Under the pieces are notes generated by a model. That model was not told where the DNA came from. It searched no databases and worked only from the letters and a program-made list of their open reading frames with translations. A program made the position numbers and the translations under genes. A stretch of DNA of 64,000 bases from Helicoverpa zea (taxonomy: Eukaryota; Arthropoda; Insecta; Lepidoptera; Noctuidae): the NCBI RefSeq assembly GCF_022581195.2, contig NC_061463.1:11904001-11968000 (forward strand), read 5' to 3'. Shown here piece by piece: positions 25,701 to 35,639 of the stretch (position 1 is its first letter; every line of letters begins with the position of its first letter).

Positions 25701-26623
25701 CGCTTCCCCTCGCTCTTCATCAACCAGTTCTTCGCCAGACCTGGCACGCCGGCTGCTAAGATGACTAAGGTAAAGGTTTTTGTTGGTTTTTAAGGAGCTT
25801 TTAGAGGAAAACTGTGTTTAGAACGTAATATGAGTCTTTTTGAAGGAAAACTGTGTTTAGAACGTAATATGAGTTCTGGTGATTTTAGAAAGTAAAATAT
25901 CGGTCAATTGCTAAGTTCATGGTAATTTTTTTGTAAATTAAAAGAATAAGAATGTCTGATAAATCAGTCTTGTCATGGAGTATCGGGTTGCCCGGGTAAC
26001 TGGGTTGAGAAGGTCAGATAGGTAGTCCCTCCATTTAAAACACTGGTTTCAACACTCAGCTGATTTCGATTAGATGAAGTTAAATAATAATCTTTTCTAC
26101 TATATTCTAAAAAGAGTAGGCACATGATGATGACTGTAGAAAACATTGTCGAATTACTGCAGAGCAGTTGATATGCGAAATGATTTCTATTCTAAATTTC
26201 TTGTTACAGGTCCCAGCACAAGAAGTAAAGAAACGCACAAAGAAGCTGTCAGAACTATTCCGCTCGTACGAGCCGTATGGCCACAAAGTCGGCGACATTT
26301 ACGAAGTACTCGTCACAGACATATCCCACGACAAAAACTATTTCGTGGCCCACAATGAATTCTACGAGCAAGTTCTAGTACCCAAAGAAGAAAAATATAT
26401 GGGAAAGATGTTAACTGTGAAAATTACTAGCGCGAGTAAATTCTCCATGATGGGAGAGCCCATAGACAAACCCAAGATGGCGGGTTTGACAGCGCCATTG
26501 AAGAAAGGCGTTGTCTCTGGTATTACTGAAGTGGAAAATGTGAAAGTCGGTAGTAAAGTTCCGATACCAATAATAATGCTATTAGCTGCTGTTATTTTTA
26601 GGCTGATCTGGATATTTTTATAG
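19709..26623 (+). CDS. CDKAL1: Threonylcarbamoyladenosine tRNA methylthiotransferase (CDKAL1)
   Basis: Radical-SAM enzyme of the MiaB/MtaB family that, in animals, adds a methylthio group to t6A37 of tRNA-Lys(UUU) at the ER. Exons: 19709-19886, 20263-20437, 20757-20914, 21176-21442, 22089-22254, 23481-23588, 25604-25769, 26210-26623; all joins are GT-AG and in frame, giving 543 aa (human CDKAL1 is about 580). Visible parts: N-terminal UPF0004 domain with three cluster cysteines at about C71 (KTWGCAHNNSD), C107 (NSCTVK) and C136 (AGCVPQG); radical-SAM motif CLNQCTYC at 213-220; ATDIICGFPGET in exon 7; TRAM domain in exon 8; hydrophobic C-terminal tail (IPIIMLLAAVIFRLIWIFL), a tail anchor as expected for this family. 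The start is the first ATG in good context (AAAATGC). The large introns 5 and 6 are filled by transposons. Confidence 0.95.
22315..22974. mobile_element. Internally deleted PIF/Harbinger transposon
   Basis: It is flanked by a TAA duplication (22,312-22,314 and 22,975-22,977), the 3-bp target of PIF/Harbinger. The ends are imperfect inverted repeats (GGCTGCGTTCAGACATGCGG against GCGCTAGTTCAGACACGACG). The plus strand at 22,441-22,554 encodes the N-terminal part of a Harbinger transposase-like protein (basic run, then RRYWVHPILRDR). The minus strand encodes a MADF-like fragment. Both genes are cut off by the internal deletion. It lies in CDKAL1 intron 5. Confidence 0.85.
22537..22761 (-). pseudogene. 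Truncated MADF-domain protein of the Harbinger element
   Basis: The 74-codon minus-strand frame contains FDTELFIDEVEKRPAIWD and later RAWQELVEIFG, matching the first helices of MADF (Myb/SANT-like) domains, which PIF/Harbinger transposons encode as their second, DNA-binding protein. It ends prematurely after the first part of the domain. Confidence 0.75.
23020..23216 (-). mobile_element. Non-autonomous Helitron
   Basis: On the minus strand it runs from TCTATACTAATATTATAAAG to the CTAGT end, with the ACGCGGGTGAAACCGCGGGA hairpin just before the terminus. These are the hallmark 5'-TC and 3'-CTRR ends plus a subterminal stem. No target duplication, as expected. Located in CDKAL1 intron 5. Confidence 0.85.
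23638..23837 (-). mobile_element. Non-autonomous Helitron
   Basis: A close relative of the 23,020-23,216 copy in the same orientation, 422 bp further on, in CDKAL1 intron 6. It has the same ends and the same internal sequence, differing by a few substitutions. Confidence 0.85.
24881..25258. mobile_element. 378-bp TIR element (MITE)
   Basis: The ends TTATACAGGAATGAATTTTA and its reverse complement are perfect over 20 bp, and the similarity continues imperfectly for about 12 bp (AGTGCGCAAA versus CACTGCGCAAA). The interior is noncoding. No clear target duplication outside the TIR, so superfamily is undetermined. It lies in CDKAL1 intron 6. Confidence 0.7.
25805..25874. repeat. 39-bp direct tandem duplication
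   Basis: A block of about 31 bp (AGGAAAACTGTGTTTAGAAC...) occurs at 25,805-25,835 and again at 25,844-25,874, just downstream of CDKAL1 exon 7. It has no evident function. Confidence 0.9.
25975..26055 (+). repeat. SINE fragment
   Basis: The segment with GGGTTGCCCGGGTAACTGGG and TTGAGAAGGTCAGATAG matches the body of the SINE at 57,968-58,350 and the fragment at 49,968-50,110. It lies in CDKAL1 intron 7. Confidence 0.6.
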
Positions 26624-27023
26624 TCATGTATAAAGAAATATATAGATTTAAGGATATTGAAGTGTTTTGTTTTGTTTCTATCATATTTTGATCCCTTTTA
26701 CACAGTAACCACAACCGAATTAAAATTATTGTTTTGTTGAGCAATAACTTACACGAGCTATTTTATGACATATTGCAAGAAGCTACATCCACTGATCTCT
26801 TAGCAACAATAAAGAAAGATCTCTTGATAACTTAAACGACTACTTCTGGCACTTCTGCTTACCCCCTTTACCTAACAAGCGTAATAACCACACAACAATA
26901 CAAAAATTCTCTTATAACAAACATAAAAGTATAAAACACAACATAAGTAGTATGTAACAAAAGAGTTGGCATCCAGTTGTGACAAAGGGACACTACGGGC
27001 CGCTGCGCCCATTCATCATATGT
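26624..27023. other. Spacer between CDKAL1 and the xylose-isomerase-like gene
   Basis: CDKAL1 3' UTR and intergenic DNA. No canonical poly(A) signal is close to the stop; an AATAAA occurs near 26,807. Nothing else is recognised. Confidence 0.5.
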
Positions 27024-27106
27024 TATATAAGCCGCGGCGATGTAATTGTTTGTCTGTCTGTCGTCCTACTGGGAGCGGGACGCTGTAATAGTAGTAATAT
27101 ATTGCG
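27024..27106 (+). promoter_or_regulatory. TATA-box promoter and noncoding first exon of the xylose-isomerase-like gene
   Basis: TATATAA at 27,024-27,030 is followed by a GC-rich segment. About 75 bp downstream is a consensus donor (GCG|GTAAGTAG, exon end at 27,106). A matching acceptor (TTAACCTGTTGTAG, ending 27,718) lies 15 bp before the ATG at 27,734, so a 5' UTR intron of 612 bp is likely. Transcription would start near 27,055. Confidence 0.6.
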
Positions 27107-27733
27107 GTAAGTAGGTTTTGGAAATACATATATAGAATTAATGCTTGCTAAAAAGTATCTGGAATTTTTAGAATCAGTTTTTTATTTTTTTTTATTTGTC
27201 AAACATAGGTGTATTGCATAAGGATCTTATTATTTTATTAAGTGTGAAGATGTGAAGGTAAGGTACAAATATTAAAATACAATCTAAGAAATGTTATACT
27301 GAGAAAGTAGGTTCTTCAATTAGAAAACACAAAATCAAACTCTTGTAAAAACAATATTTTATCGTTAAAATGTTGAACCGATATATACTTACATTGAAAT
27401 AAAAGGAAATAGATTGAGAATTGGGAGGAAATAGGAATTGCGGTGTATGTATAATGTTTATTTACGATGCGTATAAAACCGCGGGAAATTGCGTGGATAT
27501 AGTCCATAAAGTTCACTCAGACGAGCGAATCGAATCTATCAAGGATAAAGTTTGACTCATAGTACCTAACTGAATACAAAATGATAAGCGCTTAGGTATG
27601 TTTTTTATTTATTTGCTTATTCTATTTAGTTTTTATTTGAACTCAAAGTTGTTTAGTAGTTGATTGCGTATTGCACTTCGATCTGTTAAATATGTAATTT
27701 TAAATTAACCTGTTGTAGTGAAAAATTATTGTC

Positions 27734-30700
27734 ATGTCGACTTACAACCAGCCGACTGCCAAAAGGCAGAAAGTGCGAGAGCCCAGAGCCGACAACGTTG
27801 ATTATTTTCAAGGTGCGTATCTTACCCATGTCTTAGGTGTCCTTGGTACTTAAGCTTTTCTTTTGACGAAAATATATAGACACTAACAGCCAGTTTCTTC
27901 ATCAAAAGTTAAAGCCAAAGTAAAAGTCAAAGTAATGACTAAAGTTAAAGTAACGGTTAAATTCAATTTTTCTATGAATTTTGCTGTCACTTTAGCCTTG
28001 AAAAAACGAATTTGACCGTTACTTTAACTTTAGACATTACTTTAACTTTAACTTTTGATGAAAAAACTGGCCGTAAGTTGCAAGGTCTCTCTCGAGCATG
28101 GCTACACATTTTTAACTGTTTTTGTTACAACCAGTTCCCCTTTGCTTCTTCGCTAAGACATCGTCACGAGGTTTCATTTATTAATCTAGGGTCACGAGTG
28201 CTCCTTGTAGAGAAAGGTAGTGGCCAGATATCAGGGAGTTTGTCAACCAGTATTACCAAGAGGTGTTGGCTTACGGCTGTCTATGACGTGACCATACCTA
28301 CCTCCTTTAAGTAAAACACTGATACTGCGCCGTGCCTTATCCTATTAAGTTGCAAATAGATACCAAGATGCTGTACCCAACATGTTGGATGATGAAGAGG
28401 ATGTATTCATTCTTAATATATTGACGCTTTTTGCAGGCATAGAGAAGATCTCGTACAACAACATGGCGGCTGCGTCAGAAAGCGGCTGCTACCGCTACTA
28501 CAGCAGCGGCGAGCGCGTGCACTCGCGCGCCATGGACGACTGGCTCAAGTGCAGCCTGCCGCTCGCTCACTGCACCCGCACTGGTGAGATATACTCAGCT
28601 ATAGAGCAGACCTCGTACAACAACATGGCGGCTGCATCACAATGTCTGTACCATAATCCATCTTGTGAGAATGTCTGAGGAGATCCTTAGTTCTTCTTTG
28701 AGGTGAAAAGGTAAAAACTTACCTTCTTCGAATTACCAACCTTATGATATGTTCGCACCAGTCTGAATCACTACTACTCTTTTCCCTGTATCTTTCATCT
28801 TCCTCTCTGCAATTTTTTTAATCCGTTAGGTACCTACTTACATAAACAATAACATTCCATAATTTCTCAGGCTCAGACATATGCGGTCGTCCAACGCACT
28901 CCCGACCCTGGGACGACGGCACAGACACCCTGGACAACCACAAACGCCACATCAAAGCCTTGTTCGAACTCTGCAGCAAACTGGGAGTTAAATACTGGAC
29001 CGCTTTCGATACAGACTTGGTTCCATATACGGAGAACTGGGAAGAGAGTAAGGCTCATTGGGACGATGTGACGGAGTACATACAGGAGTTGATGCAGAGG
29101 TACCACGTCAAGTTGATGTGGTTGGCGCCTGATCTTCATTCTCATGCCAGGTAGGATTGCTTTCTTTTGGGTATTTATTTAAATATGGGGATATTGGGTC
29201 TTTTTGATGGTAAAATGGAATGGATGATGGAATAAGATTTGGGCTATTATCTAGTCTGATACCTCAAAATCTTTGAAGGTGCTTATAAGCAAACATATTT
29301 GGAACGAGAAAGAAATTGAAAGAGTTTGTTTCATCCATAGCACCACTGGGAAACTTATAGAATCTGTCTGTTGTTTCAGATATGTATCAGGTGCCTTCAC
29401 AAGTAACGACGCAACCACATTTGCCCAGGCGGCCACACAGATCAAAAGGTGCCTAGAAGTGTCACAGCGATTGAACGCAGAATGTTTCCTAATATGGCCC
29501 TACAGAGAGGGATACCACACTCCCTTCCAAACAGACGTCGCAAGAGAAATAAAACTATTCGCGAAACTTCTAAAACTTACCGCAGAGTACAAAGATAGAC
29601 TGAATTACAGATGCCAGCTACTAATAATGCCGTATTATAATAACTACCATAGTAGGAACTTTTGTGGAAACTGGCAACACCACCAATGGCGGGAAAGAGA
29701 TTTGATTCATACGTATATGTGGGATGTTACGAGTTGTCTGTATTTGCTGAAGCATTATAATTTGGATAGATATTATAAAGTCGCTGTGGCACCTGGACAT
29801 CATATGTATATGGCTAACGTGTAAGTTATTACTTTACTATCAAGGTTACCAAGTTAATTTTTCCCATTTGAACGGAGTTCTGTAAATGTTTTTATTCATC
29901 ATTTTCAGCTACAATATGTTGGGAGCAGTGACAATTACAAGTGACTTTGACCACTATGATAGTAAGACCCTCACTCTGATGATGAAGTGTATCGTGGATC
30001 AGGTACTCTTGTCATTTCCAAAATATAGGTACTACTAATTCCTCAAACTACTGTTTAGTATAGTGATTCCATTTTAAAGGCTTGTATGCTGCTTATTATA
30101 GAACAATAGAAAATCAATTGTGTTTCGCGTGGATCCGCGCACCCACCGACATACAAAGGCCTCATTTTATTTTTAAATTGATTTTTTAAACAAAACGTCT
30201 TATCAAGATTGTTTACCTTTAGCTAAGTGCCTTCTCAAAATACAGTACACTTAACTATCTTCCCAATTCTCCAGGGTACAACGCCCCCTGGCGGCATAAA
30301 CCTGAAACTGTCACCGCGTCGAGACAGCGATGTGCGCGAGCTCACCACTACATACGTCAAGTATATCGACGCGCTCGCTAAGGCGTTGAGAGTGGCTTGT
30401 ACTCTTATAGCTGAGCAGATATTATCCAAACATTTGCAGGTAAGGGGGTCGCTTCTTGAAAACACTGGTACTCAGCTGCATCTGGTTAGACTGTAAGCCG
30501 ACCCCAATTTTGTTGGAAAAAGGCCAGGCAGATGATGATGGTTGATCTTCCGGTGTAGTTTAAGAGTTACCGCGGCCCTGGTACATGAAGGGCTCCAGAG
30601 GCAATAGCGAGACAGAGGACATTTGATGATATCCCATCTGAAAAAAAAAAGCATTTGTAGATAAGGCCAGTGGCCAGTTGCATCAGACTATTGTCTGTTT

Positions 30701-31370
30701 CTATGGCTAAAACCTGGAATGTACATAGAACAGAAATAGTATCTGGAATTTTTGCTTTGTTTTACAGCAACGCTACGCCTCATACTACAGCGGGTTTGGT
30801 TCTCGAATCATTAGCAGCGACATCTCGATGGAGGAATGTGAAGAATACTATAAGTAAGAAACCTTTTTATTTTACTAACCTTAACAAATAAATCCAACAA
30901 AATAAAAAAAAAAAAAACAAATGCATATGTCTGAAGCACAGATATAGCTATGCCAGATAATTGATTTAAATTCTCATATACTACCCGTGCCGATAAAGAA
31001 TGGGATTAGAAATCGCGACAGCTGTATTTACCTCTCGCTCATACAGTATAGCACATGTGCGAGAGTTGGATACAGCTGTCGCGATTTCTAATCCCATTCT
31101 TTATCGGCACGGGTTGTACATGCATATTTTTGCTACCGAGATATGTAAGAAGAAAACATCCAAAAATATAGATTTTCAACCTTATCACAGTACTGGTTTA
31201 TGTTTAATGGTTAATGTTTGATTGTTTAAATTTGACGAAGGTTTTGTTTGTGCATTCATATATTTTATTTTTCTAGAAAAAACCAACCCCACGGCGACGT
31301 GCCATCTTCGAAATACGAGCACCTAGACATAGTGTTCCAGAGACATCTGGACGCCTGCGACCATATATGA
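27734..31370 (+). CDS. Xylose-isomerase-like protein, probably catalytically altered
   Basis: TIM-barrel xylose isomerase family (aldose-ketose isomerases using two divalent metals). Coding exons: 27734-27812, 28437-28583, 28871-29150, 29380-29820, 29909-30002, 30275-30439, 30768-30853, 31277-31370; all joins are GT-AG and in frame, total 461 aa, close to the ~440 aa of bacterial XylA. Family landmarks in order: HCTRTGSD (~71-78), WTAFDTD (118-124), a stretch resembling XylA NPRYxxGAATNPD (RYVSGAFTSND, 169-179), WPYREGYHTPFQTD (208-221), LLIMPYY (249-255), VAPGH (305-309) and QRYASYYSG near the C-terminus. By alignment from memory, the catalytic His of FHDxD is Phe121, Glu and Lys of EPKP are Met252 and Tyr254, the Glu of the ExxH pair is Ala306, and later Asp ligands are also replaced. 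The frame is intact, so this is not an ordinary pseudogene. It has no signal peptide and is probably cytosolic. Confidence 0.92.
27887..28073. mobile_element. 187-bp PIF/Harbinger-type MITE
   Basis: TAA occurs on both sides (27,884-27,886 and 28,074-28,076). The ends are near-perfect ~28-bp inverted repeats (CAGCCAGTTTCTTCATCAAA / CGGCCAGTTTTTTCATCAAA). The interior consists of AAAGTTAAAGTAA-like units. It sits in the intron directly after the first coding exon of the xylose-isomerase-like gene. Confidence 0.75.
28599..28640 (+). repeat. Partial duplicate of exon 2 in the following intron
   Basis: About 42 bp (ATAGAGCAGACCTCGTACAA...) repeats the first 42 bp of exon 2 (28,437-28,478), including an AG at the exon border, with a few mismatches. 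It starts only 16 bp after the donor of the true exon. Confidence 0.85.
30465..30650 (+). mobile_element. Two adjoining retroposon fragments
   Basis: 30,465-30,545 is the 3' end of the window's SINE family (GTTAGACTGTAAGCCGACCC...GATGATGATGG). 30,548-30,650 is a short copy of the poly(A)-tailed retroposon seen at 57,392-57,560 (ACCGCGGCCCTGGTACATGA...CATTTGATGAT, then a ten-A tail). Both are in the intron after exon 6 of the xylose-isomerase-like gene. Confidence 0.65.
30983..31115. mobile_element. Palindromic MITE with 45-bp perfect arms
   Basis: The left arm starts ACCCGTGCCGATAAAGAATG and the right arm is its exact reverse complement over 45 bp. The loop holds a further short inverted pair (CTCTCGC/GCGAGAG). 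It lies in intron 7 of the xylose-isomerase-like gene and would fold into a long hairpin in the pre-mRNA. Confidence 0.85.
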
Positions 31371-31435
31371 TACGATATTTATAACGACTTATATACCATG
31401 TGTGTCTGTTGTATTATCTACTTTATTGTGTACGA

Positions 31436-31441
31436 AATAAA
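31436..31441 (+). terminator. Poly(A) signal of the xylose-isomerase-like gene
   Basis: AATAAA 66 bp after the stop codon at 31,368-31,370, followed by a GT-rich segment (31,452-31,480), as expected for a cleavage and polyadenylation site. Confidence 0.65.
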
Positions 31442-31449
31442 GTTCAAAA

Positions 31450-34400
31450 TGCTGTGTACTGTGGGAAGTATTTGTGTTTTAGTTATGTGGCTGTTATTTT
31501 GTAAAATATAGTAAGTGTTTGTGATGGTAATATTAAGTTATTGTGGGTAAATACGTGTGAATTGGTAAAAATAAAGACTCAAATTAAAATAAAACGACAA
31601 ATAAATATTTAAATCTGTTTTATTTCATTATTCGCATCATTATTTTCAGATTATTTCTTGTATTTTTTTTTGTTTTTTTATTCGATTTAATATTCACAGC
31701 GACTTACATTTATACATTAGCTAGGTACAAATTATGTATATTGTACACATTATTGTGCATTTATGTATATTGTGTAAATAATTTTATTATTGGATAATGT
31801 ATTTTTCTTGATCATTTGAACGCTGACAACTTTTGTTAAAAGAAAAAGTTGGATATTATCTTTAAATGCATTATGATTAATATTTGAATAAAACATTTTA
31901 GAATATTATTATCACAAGTTATTTTATTGTTTACAAAGTCAGTTTCAAGTTGTATTGCGTTCAAACAGCCAGAGTTTGGAAGCATGTCATATACCTATTT
32001 GATATTTTGTCTGGATACAAAGTATTGCCTTGTAAGCGTTTCAATTCGAGTCATAACATAAATATATTTTAAGGTAAGCCGACAGCGGCTATTATTCAAA
32101 TCATTACTTGGCGGTTTGTAATTACAAAATACGTGATTTACTAAAAGTACAGTCACATGTAAAAACATTTGTACACTTTTGCAATTTTGGTTTTTGAAGT
32201 GAAATAAATCTTTCAACATGTGACTATTAAATACGATTCTAATAATGCAAATACCTTACTAAAAACAACTAGAAAAAACTGTCTCCAAGAAACGTAAAAA
32301 AAATTAAGCACATTCATTAAGTGTTAAAATTTATTTACTAACTAAAGCTTACGACTACACAGTACACGAATACCGTCAAATAAATAGTAAAATTAAACTA
32401 AATAATATCATGATTTTCATTCCACGAAGCGAGGTCTCATATTTTTTAAATAAATTGCCGATTCCTCTAATATATACATATAAAAACGTTTTTCAGATAT
32501 AGTTCGTAGAAAAACAGCAAAAATATCCTAATACTGAAGAAAGAAAATGGCAGTACATAATAATAAAAGATAGGAATGAAACTTAGTCTGAACATAAAGT
32601 CAAAGTCTCTTGGAACTAAGTATTGTACCTACATTTTTTGGCGCGAGGTAGCTCAACAAGAAACAAAAAATCGTACATATTTTTGTAACAGAAAAAACTT
32701 CACTACATGATATAAAACCTCGCGTTATTTAAAAAAATACCTTTTGCAAACTACTACTATTACGAGATAATAATATTATGCTAAATTTAAGACAGAAATG
32801 ACTAAAAACATCGACTACTAAATTCAATTATAAATACATCAAGAATTCTTTAAGAAAAACTGAAATGTGCGCAGTTTATTAAAATCTACACAATTTTACA
32901 ATTCATTATACTCAAGTAGAAAGCAGATTACGAAAATGTATACATTTATATGAAGAATAATAATTACATCGATGGATTCATTACAATGATATTTATAAGC
33001 AACCACAATTTAAATTAAAAGCATTACTTGATTTTAATAAGTAACGACAGACTTATTTAAAAGGGAATTAGAAGATTTTTTATTCTTAAAAAATTACGTT
33101 TTCTTCATATTAACTGGATTCACATATTAAGTTTCAGTATGTTTGCCAACTCCATGGCAAAACTGTATATATGTATAAGGCAAAAAACATGAATTTAATT
33201 CCCTTCTAAAAACACTGTCCATATAATTCGATTTAGTATACCAGTCTAGATATCAGCCGATTGGGCAAGTTACTATGGAAGTCTGATGTTAACACAAATC
33301 CTTTGACGCCTTTTGGGAGCTTACGACCGATATGACTATTTTATATTACCAAATGTTCAATATTTGAGACCATATCTTAAGAAAGTTACACGGTTTTTTG
33401 GTAGATTTTTTTTTTGTATTCTTAAAGATTGCTCTCAAATATGAACCGTTACAAAATTGTAAACTAGAAAGAGGGAAATATTACATTATTACAATTAGAT
33501 GAGATATCCGGAATCCAATCCGCATTGAGCAAGCGTGGTGATTAACGCTCAATCCTTCTCTATGTGAGAGGAGGTCTGTGCCCAGCAGTGGGACAGTAAA
33601 AAGGCTAATGACGATGAGATAAGTTGTAAGTCTCAGTGGCGCCCCAAAAGGCATTAGTTAATATGTTTCCTACATTACGTTTTAGTTCGTTCTAGGAACT
33701 ATTCTTTGGCTAAGCGATGTTTTGTGACTTTAGCTTGCAGACTACTGTGACTGTTTTGTCAACTCTTTTGTAAGTACATTTTAATAAATATTACGTCTTA
33801 TGTGTTGGACAAGGGTTGTGCAAGGTATATTTAATGTCAATTCTTTCTGAAATGTTTATGTCATACTCTGGTAATTGTGGTTGTAATTATAATTTGAGCG
33901 CAAGTGTATTTTAAGAATTTTACATAAGTAATTTAAATATTTTTTCGTTTACAGCAAGTCATGTTTTTGTATTACATTGTAAGTCATGTAATACAAAAAC
34001 ATGACTTGCTGCTATTGTTTTTATATTAAAAGATTTATTTACTTTTGAGTGCATATCCCGCATGTCAACGAGCACATAACAATTTACGTTTTGGGTTACG
34101 TTATACGTCTAAGCGTGGAGATCTACGCGACTTTTACGTTGCTATGGACTAGGTAGATATTTCTACAACCCCTAACATGTGTCTTTAGTTCCTCCGTGTA
34201 TACGTATTTAATGCTACTGGTACTATTTATATATTAACCGCCGAATACTTTAACGTCGCTAAATTTAAGTTCTACTTAAAAATCATTCTGTCACTGTCAT
34301 ACTTACATTAAGTTGAAGCGACAGAAAAAGGAAATAAGTAAGACCTAAAAGTTAAGTAACGTTTGAGTATTTCGAGGTAAGTCATATTGAACTGGATAAT

Positions 34401-35639
34401 TCTATTCACCTAGACTACACACACTTGGGTTAAAAATTACTATATTAGTAGTTTTTCACGACAAATTCTGGCAACATTTAAGTTTCATTGAATTACATGC
34501 TGGCACTTTCATTTATTTTATGACAAGACTTACGTTAATACTATAAGGCATATTGCTGGTTGCATTTAATTTGAACGAATGATGGTTCTTGATTTGTGTT
34601 TTTGAACCACTAGAATTTGATTGACATGTAACAATATCGTATGAAAATATTGACAAAATTAAGTACTTATTCTGATATCTTATACTTTAGCTCTATTTGA
34701 CTATATTTGTCACCATATTTCTAAGCGTTTTTTTTTTTGCATCACATTTGTTTGCATTTCTATAGCTTCAACAGTCTACATCAAACAATATTATGCTTTA
34801 TCTAGTGCGGTATACAATTCGTTTTCATATGTCAATGTCTAAAATTGTTATATGGCAGTGTTCTATGTTCCTATTGGACGGGAATACACTTGAGGTACTA
34901 AAAACTTTGTCACAACTTCCATAGCAAGATGCCGAACTTACGTACAATTGTGTAAATGTTACGAATATTAAATAAATACATTTTGGGCCAGTCCACGATT
35001 ATATTTCACTATAATTACAAGCCACAGATGAGTTAACAAATGGAGTAACGCAATAACCAATCAGAGTTAAAATATATGACGTGATGTTTGCTGTCAACCA
35101 ATCACGAATCGTGATTTTGTTTCGCGTTTCGTTTTTTGAGTACTTCATTTATTAACTATTCTGTGTGCATATGCGATGCATATTTTTTTGTCGATTTTTT
35201 TTTATTATTTTTGATACAAATGTCTACGCGTCATTTGTACACGAATTTAGCAGGATAAGTATAAGAAGCCTTTATTTATAGAAGATGTTAATCGTCTTCA
35301 ACGTGGCTCCTAACATTTTTATAATAAATATCTCTTTCACTCGCGTGGCTTTTTTGGGACAAAATAATTGCATTGTGGTACCAAAAAAAACGAAAAGGAT
35401 TACTTTCAGATAGTCAAACTTAAAAAAAAATGTATAAATCATAAACAATATTTGATCCTTACATCGTGTTTACACAAGCTGAAAAAAAATTCTCATTATG
35501 ATTTTTTTTTGTAAAGAATTAACCTCTTTACATTTTATCCAACTTCAAAAAAAGGGTAATTTCCCAATAAAACCAGTACCACAGTGCAGTAAACTTACTT
35601 GTATTTCTCTAGGACGACATACAAGTTAGTCGCTTGGTT
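31450..35639. other. AT-rich stretch between the convergent genes
   Basis: No coding region is supported. On the minus strand the part nearest 35.6 kb is the 3' UTR of UCKL1; a possible minus-strand AATAAA is at 35,271-35,276, but the true end could lie further left. It contains an RTE-like LINE tail at 33,525-33,612 (GGTCTGTGCCCAGCAGTGGG) and a perfect hairpin at 33,952-34,011. Confidence 0.5.
33952..34011. repeat. Perfect 26-bp stem with 8-nt loop
   Basis: CAGCAAGTCATGTTTTTGTA... at 33,952-33,977 is exactly complementary to 33,986-34,011, with loop TGTAAGTC. No mismatches in 26 bp. Confidence 0.95.

Noticed and set aside
26168..26209. Independent gene starting at 26,168
   Set aside because: This is exon 8 of CDKAL1; the acceptor at 26,208-26,209 keeps frame with exon 7.
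29273..29379. Extension of xylose-isomerase-like exon 4 upstream to an in-frame ATG at 29,273
   Set aside because: The frame is open by chance across the intron; a clear TTTCAG acceptor at 29,379 keeps phase with exon 3 and restores the family sequence.
27734..31370. Recent bacterial gene transfer of xylose isomerase
   Set aside because: Eight coding exons, a 5' UTR intron and strong divergence from bacterial active sites argue for long residence in the animal genome; the deeper origin cannot be judged here.
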